64,000 nt of DNA, from the NCBI GenBank assembly GCA_050084985.1, contig JBITNC010000001.1, positions 142,972,001-143,036,000 on the forward strand, in the 5' to 3' direction. The DNA comes from Nageia nagi (lineage: Eukaryota > Pinophyta). The translations under genes were made by a program, and so were the position numbers. The notes beneath the pieces are model-generated. The model searched no databases. It was not told the DNA's origin and saw only the letters and a list, made by a program, of their open reading frames with translations. This document shows, in pieces, positions 58,601 to 64,000 of the stretch. The first letter of the stretch is position 1. Every line of letters starts with the position of its first letter.

Positions 58601-59400
58601 CAAATCATTAAAGATTATAGGAAAACTTTGGTGGACCAAGTTTGAGAGAGAATGGTAAGCTCGTCCAAGCTGTATTATTTGAAAAATCAAACAAAACAAG
58701 CCATACTTCAATATGATGCTATGAATGCACTCCAACAATTGGTCCTAGAAGCCCCAAGAGCAAAATTGAAGAAATACAAAGTTGCCTCAAGATGACAACA
58801 AAAAAGGATCTAGCCACTATGAATCTAAGGCATAGACATATAATTTTGAGGAGGATAAAAGATAATTGCAATTTAAAGGATTTGGCATTAGCCTTAGACC
58901 TAGAGAAAGGTCAATTAAAGGTATAAATAAGATTTGTAAATATGTTTTTCAATTCTTTAATTCAATTGAAGGCTCCCAAATTATGGGAAGAGTTAGATGT
59001 ACAAAGTAGTACCAACCATTGGGTGCAAAATACTAAGTCATTATTAGATAAAGATTCATCAATAAATTTTTCTAAGAAATAACTCTCAAATCTAAAAGAG
59101 ATGAATGAGCAAGTTCAAGAGGTAATTGCAAGATTTTTGAATGCTGGTAGACTAGATAATGTATTGATAGGATTTAGAGAAAATATTACAAAGTTTCAAG
59201 CATTTTCCATCCTATCATAAGTACATAATAAATATCTCCATAATCTATACAAGAAGATTCAATCTGTATTGCCTATAGAATTGATTCTTGAACAACAGGC
59301 CTCATAAAAAGATACAATTGGGTAAGCAAGTGGGAGTGGTCAATAAGGTTTCTATTCTTTAGTAGGATGAAGACCCCAAGGAGCCTCCAAAATACTATTA
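55602..59400 (+). pseudogene. Element B second ORF (coiled-coil protein, unknown function)
   Basis: ATG at 55602 (MSSQDAKKLLSIMAKLEHTV). With TAG/TAA stops and some frame changes it can be followed for more than 1000 codons almost to the polypurine tract. Parts: a conserved-looking N-terminal segment (GKIIVARNNVIINQILAYFM, PYESFTFLELLTAIVLRH; and NNMINWINERYFENTIKLYQ near 56150), a Lys/Glu-rich linker (57.3-58.1 kb), and a strong heptad-like coiled coil near 58300-58640 (KELIKKLAKQKVDHDKSLEE, AQEKIKKLKKHIEELKAQSN). No catalytic motif was recognised. Tat-type elements often carry extra ORFs, and this one lies between pol and the 3' LTR. Function unknown. Confidence 0.6.
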
Positions 59401-59420
59401 TTCTTGCAAAATCACACTCT

Positions 59421-59428
59421 AAAAGGGG
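59421..59428 (+). promoter_or_regulatory. Element B polypurine tract
   Basis: AAAAGGGG immediately before the 3' LTR, which starts TAATATTC (TG changed to TA). Confidence 0.75.
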
Positions 59429-61247
59429 TAATATTCTTTACATTTATTATCCATTCATTCTTTTCCCAATAAACCCCTTCTATAATTCTCATTTCTTATT
59501 CCCATTTCTTTCATTTATAAATACTTGTATAAAATCCATTCTTGAGTTTACATTGTATATACTTAGTATTTTTCTTAAGAGTCTTGTATTATATGTGCTC
59601 TTAGTTAGAATGTGGTTTTTTTTAAGTAGTTTTCAAGTCATTTTTGTATTTTCGAGTCTTATTCAATAGAGAGTCATTCAAAACCATCATTTTGTTATAA
59701 ACAAGATGCTATTTATACATATTTTAATGAATCATGTCTAGGAGATGTGTATAAGTCATAGAATGAAGAGTGTCCAATTTACAAAATCAAATAAGTCATT
59801 TTTGGGATTTTTCTAAGTCTAATTTGGGTCTTGTTATTAGGTGTTATTGTATATAATCTATTTGTATGTCTAAAATATTTTTAGGCCATATTGTACATAA
59901 TGGTCAATTTAGGTTAAGTCATAAAGCAAGCAATGTTGTCTCAATAGTCTAGTGAAGTAGGGCCCGTGAAAATATAATGTTGATGTTATACTTTTTGGTG
60001 AAAATTAGTAGGTGCTAGAAAACATAATCAGCAATTAGTCTAGAAGGGCTTCAAGGTGGGAGATATTTACAACTCAATATTCAGTAGACCCCACCAATTT
60101 TGAGAGATGATGTCACAAGTTTTAGGAGAAATCGATGGGTGATAAGTTCCATAAATATTCAACAACCCATGCCAAAGCATAACAAGATCCACTAGGGATA
60201 AGTAAATACTGTAAGAAAAGGTCAATACCTAGGTCCACTTAATCAAGAGTGAGTGATCCCTAGGAATCTACCAACATGTGGACTACAACTCATTTCCACA
60301 TTGCAGTAGTAGTTTACTCTTAGGTTTGAATGGTACATCTTCCTTCACCCTTATAGTGATTGCAAATAGGAACTACAAAACATAAATAATAAATGGTTGC
60401 ATAATGTTAGGTGTCCATTGATTACAAAGATAGAGTGATTGTACTTATGAAGATGGTGGACCATACTTCATAAATGTAGGATTAGTTACTAATTCACCAT
60501 GGTCAAAGAAAAAAGTGATGAATTGTGGTTGGATTGGTACAAAGATTAAAAGTTTATAGATTCCCAAACATTGACATTGAATTAGGACCATGTTTTGTAA
60601 TCAATTATTGTTGTATATTATTCTATACATGTTGTAAATATTTAAGTTTATATTATTCTTAGTCAAAGAGGTAGTTATAGTCTTTAATGGTGGACAACCA
60701 CCCATTTTGTAAATAGACAATTATAAATAGTGGACTAATAGAGGTCCAAAAGGTTAGACATTTTAGCAAAGTTTTCCATTATAAGAAGTGTTTTCATATA
60801 TGGTAATGCAAAGTTATGGTATTTTTCTCTCTACAATTTGTGGTTGTTATCTTATTTTGTAATTGTTATGTATGAAGCATTATTTGAAATTATGGTTGTG
60901 TATTGTGATTGCAAGACCCCAAGAATAAGGTAGTTGTTATTTTCTTAAGTCTTGGCTATGGATTACTGCCTATGCAGTGATAGCCAAGATGATTAGTTTT
61001 AGTTTTATTTTAGTAGTTTAGATTTTGATCTCTTTCCTATTACTCTTGACCTCTTTTATCTCTTTTCTATTACTTTTAACCTTTTTTCATAAATAGGAAC
61101 CAACCTATAACCCAAATATTGAGTAGAAAACCCCCACAAGTGCACTAGTGTCCCACCACTTTCTGCTCATTCAAGAACCCACTATTATCAAGCAATGGAG
61201 AACTCACTAGACCAAACCTTTAGGCTACATTGTATTGATCAATAATG
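59429..61247 (+). repeat. Element B 3' LTR
   Basis: Starts after AAAAGGGG. It aligns with 47125-48945 to about GATCAATAAT at 61246, after which the two copies diverge. It includes TATAAATA at 60722-60729. The terminal bases are uncertain. Confidence 0.85.
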
Positions 61248-61499
61248 TAGTATATAAGAAACACTATAGAATCATGTTGTGGGTGAATGTGAACATAATA
61301 TAGATCTCACTTACCATCATATATACCTTTTTGATTCTATAAAGAGCCTTCTCCTCATACCATAACCTTCTAATCAGTGTGATCAATGAAAGGATAACCT
61401 ATTTGTTATCTACAAAGTATATCCAACACATACAATTGGTTGGTATGTGTATAAGAAGCATCAATTGAAGTGAAGTAATTATATGAAAAATATGATTTT

Positions 61500-63339
61500 T
61501 TGATGGATCCATAATGAAGTTAAAGGAGGTTAAATATTTTGGTCTTGCCCATCAAAGAGAAACCATGCATTTCATCTACTTAGTATGTAGATTTTATTGT
61601 TAACAAGAACATAACAAGTATAAAGGATTGATTTATTTATTTATTACCAAGAACATAACAAGTATAAAGGATTGATTTATTTCTATGGAGAAAAAAACTT
61701 ATTCTAATAAAGTATATTTAGGAGATGATACACCCTATTCCATTGATGGGAAAGGTGATGTGCAAATTCACCTTGGGAAGCACAACTATCATATTATCTA
61801 GGGCTAAAAAAGAATATTTATTTGTTGATCAAATGTTGGAACATAGTTTGAGAATAGAATTTGATAGTTTAGATGGTTAAAAATATTGCCTTATTCATGA
61901 AAAATCCATATATTCTTGGATTATGGATAAGGAAATAGAAGTTAAGAAAATGTTCTTACTTGATGTTGTGACTTCCAATAATTAGGCACTCATAGTTCAT
62001 GTTTATAGATGCGACCATTCTTTGATATCATTATTTTTATCACATGGATACTAACTACCTCATCACCTTGTAGAAGAAGGATATTATCCATGGTTTTCCA
62101 TCTCTTACTACTTCTCTCACCTTTTTCTCAACATGCATAGTTGAGAAACAACATCAAATTACTTTTGAGGTTAGAACATATCATACTAAGGGTCCTCTTG
62201 ATATGTTTCATATCAATATATGTGGACTATTAAAAGGTACTCATACTAGCTATTACTACTTATTTCTATTTTTTTATTATTACTCTAGAAATATATGGGT
62301 GTATTACTTGAGAGAAAGGTTACAAACTTTTGATTTGTTTCAAGAATTTAAGGATTTTGTGGAGAACATACTTGGCCATGAAATTTATGTATTTTGATCT
62401 TATCATAAGGGATAGTATACATCAAAAGCAATTTCTACCTTCTTAAAAAAGAAAAGGATTCAATGGTAATTGACTACATCTTACATACCATAATAAAATT
62501 GAGTTGCTAAAGAAAGAATCATCTAATTGTTAAAATGTTGAGGAGCATGCTGAAATATGCAAAGTTGGGTATAACATTTTGGGTTGAGGAAATGAAAATT
62601 ATAGTATATTTGATAAATATAACACCCAAAAAGGCTCTTGAAGGGATGAAATCTAAGGAAGCATGGTCACGAGTGAAACCATTTATCTCACATCTTAAAG
62701 TAATTAGTTGTACTTTCTATATGTACATTCCAAAGGGTAAGCAAAGTAAGTTAGAAGATAAGTCCTTGAAGTGCATTCTTCTTGGGTATAATATAGATTC
62801 CAAAGGCTACATGCTTATGTATCTTGCTCCTTAAAAGATATATATGAGAAGAGATATCATCTTTGATGAGACTAGTGACTCTTTAACTAGCCCACCAACA
62901 ACATCACCTGATAGTGATCCTTTCATCATTCCAAATGATGAAGGCAATAGAAGATAAGTAATTCTAGTTATGAGTTTTCCACTTGATTAGTTATAATTAC
63001 TAACATGGTATAAAGAGATATTAGAAACTTCACATTTAAATATTCCACTAGATACTTATACTTCAGGGCAAAGGACATGTATCATGGTTTGTGAGGAGGT
63101 GAGTCTAACATTAATGAACAAAATGATGAATAGTCTAGAGCTTTAGATGATTCATGAGGATCTTGAATTACCATAGTGTAAATCAACTATGGAAGCTAAC
63201 TATGATGCATTAATGAGGAATGATACATGGAAGTTAATTTATCTTACACTAGGGAAAAAGCTCATTGGATGTAAATGGGTATTCAAGTCAAAGTTGATAG
63301 AAAACTTGATAAGCATAAGGATATCCTAGTTATAAAGGA
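61500..63339 (+). pseudogene. Ty1/copia gag-pol fragment (protease to RT start)
   Basis: In order on the plus strand: VYLGDDTPYSIDGKGDVQIH (protease C-terminal region), YLFV..QMLEHSLRIEFDSLD-like, an integrase N-terminal part (CIVEKQHQITFEV) and YHTKGPLDMFHINICGLLKG (integrase core start), then 62203-62397 (RNIWVYYLRERLQTFDLFQE), 62535-62834 (LRSMLKYAKLGITFWVEEMK; GKQSKLEDKSLKCILLGYNI), and the RT entry (NDTWKLIYLTLGKKLIGCKW) at about 63220-63290. The series stops at 63339 where a chromovirus LTR is inserted. A 44-bp duplication lies at 61605-61692. Confidence 0.85.
61605..61692. repeat. 44-bp tandem duplication inside copia fragment
   Basis: AAGAACATAACAAGTATAAA...GATTTATTT occurs at 61605 and again at 61649, a two-copy direct repeat. 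Confidence 0.85.
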
Positions 63340-63755
63340 TGTTAGGAACCCAATAGAACTAAATAAGGGGTTTTTCCCCAAACATTGCAATAAATACTAA
63401 AATAGGAAATAACCACTACTCGCAATGCATCAAGTAAAGAAAATGGAATGAGATATTTAGATTAACAACAAATAATAGAATACAATAACTTCATTGAATA
63501 GCAATATGAATTATAGGCCGCTTAAAATGGGAATACTCCTTACAAATAAAAAAGATAAATGATTTTATAAGATTCTCTATTTACCCCTCTTACAAGTATT
63601 TATAGTCCTCCTACCCTAATTGGTGGTTTACATTCAAAATGTTTCTTCCCTTTACAAAATATGATAGTTCACATTACAAGTTGACACAAGTAAATAATTA
63701 AATTAACTAAAGCATAAATAAACCTAAGTAAATATTAGGATGTGGGATCTTAACA
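63340..63755 (-). repeat. 3' LTR of a minus-strand gypsy (chromovirus-like) element
   Basis: The 416-bp block starts TGTTAGGAACCC and ends GGATCTTAACA, with inverted TGTTA...TAACA ends. On the minus strand its start is preceded by AAGAGGGTTAGCA, a polypurine-like end after integrase-like coding. The block interrupts copia sequence on the left. The partner LTR lies beyond the window. Confidence 0.7.
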
Positions 63756-64000
63756 TGCTAACCCTCTTGGAAATAAATTTGTCCTCAAAGTTGGAAATTT
63801 GGAAACTCTTGCTAAAGCTCATGTGCTTTTTCCTACATTGCATGTTTAGGTGCTATCCCTTTCCAATGAATCAAAACCTAGGTTATAGTGTGATGATGAA
63901 GGTTGATGGTACACTTTTCCATAACTACTTTAGGTTCAATCTTGATGGAGCCATCATCAATGAATTTTAGTAACTCTAACTGAATCTAAACCTATGATCC
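63756..64000 (-). pseudogene. Chromovirus-like integrase C-terminus (continues beyond window)
   Basis: Minus-strand reading from 64000 leftwards: PKVVMEKCTI, then TQVLIHWKGIAPKHAMQEKA, HELQQEFPNFQL and, after a frame change, EDKFISKRVS before the LTR. The form VLVxWKGxxPxxATWE...FPxFxLEDKV is the conserved pol end of chromodomain-type Ty3/gypsy elements. At least two TAG codons replace Gln. Confidence 0.7.

Larger units (their letters stand above)
47125..61250 (+). mobile_element. Element B: full-length 14-kb Ty3/gypsy retrotransposon
   Basis: Two direct LTRs of about 1.8 kb (47125-48945 and 59429-61247) enclose gag, protease, an RNase H, RT, gypsy RNase H, integrase, a long extra ORF with coiled coils, and a polypurine tract (AAAAGGGG, 59421-59428). 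The same family as element A. The extra RNase H and long downstream ORF suggest the Tat-like branch of Ty3/gypsy. LTRs differ at an estimated one position in eight to ten by eye, and coding has many TAG/TAA stops, so the element is old and dead. No clean target duplication could be read, because the outer LTR ends are blurred. Confidence 0.9.

Noticed and set aside
1-64000. CRISPR arrays, tRNA or rRNA genes, bacterial operons
   Set aside because: No regularly spaced palindromic repeats with unique spacers, no cloverleaf-like sequence and no rRNA signature were seen. The content is plant transposons.

Overview
The window looks like intergenic DNA from a large nuclear plant genome. It is AT-rich, has no bacterial-style operons and no tRNA or rRNA gene that I could recognise, and almost all protein-like sequence belongs to decayed transposable elements: Ty3/gypsy, Ty1/copia, one CACTA (En/Spm) DNA transposon and one plant-mobile-domain (PMD)-like pseudogene. 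A PMD, DUF4218/DUF4216-type CACTA transposase and gypsy elements with an extra plant-type RNase H all point to a seed plant. A conifer or another giant genome is plausible, but I cannot fix the species. Most in-frame stops sit where the family has Gln (CAG/CAA to TAG/TAA), as expected from long-term cytosine methylation and deamination.

Layout. 1-0.7 kb: AT-rich DNA, no gene. 0.7-3.0 kb (-): PMD-like pseudogene. 3.0-4.6 kb: unassigned. 4.6-12.4 kb (-): gypsy element A (5' LTR 10.5-12.4 kb, then gag, protease, an RNase H, RT, a second RNase H and integrase running leftwards). 12.5-15.7 kb (-): gag and 5' LTR of an older gypsy element E. 15.7-16.3 kb and 27.1-32.8 kb (+): gypsy element C, split by a CACTA transposon with exact ends at 16312 and 27115 and a 3-bp AGA target duplication. 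34.9-40.8 kb (-): the best-preserved element, D, with two LTRs, a GGATG target duplication and a collapsed RT-integrase reading frame. 40.8-43.5 kb (+): coding remnants, a polypurine tract and a probable LTR of the element that D entered. 43.5-44.8 kb (-): copia RT. 45.08-45.47 kb: an in-frame 111-bp tandem repeat. 47.1-61.25 kb (+): a full-length 14-kb gypsy element B, same family as A, with an extra coiled-coil ORF downstream of pol. 61.5-63.3 kb (+): copia element, interrupted by the 3' LTR and integrase C-terminus of a chromovirus-like gypsy element that leaves the window on the right.

The most unusual object is the CACTA transposon. Besides a TNP2-type transposase (+) and a divergently oriented second gene (-), it carries a spliced gene whose C-terminal half resembles a SET (protein lysine methyltransferase) domain after an Asp-rich acidic N-terminus. 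Two long telomere-like arrays, G-rich on the left and C-rich on the right, sit as an inverted pair around the SET and transposase genes. A cargo SET gene in a CACTA element, if confirmed in other copies, would suggest a transposon that acts on host chromatin. Elements A and B share a second point of interest: an RNase H domain placed between protease and RT, in addition to the usual one after RT.
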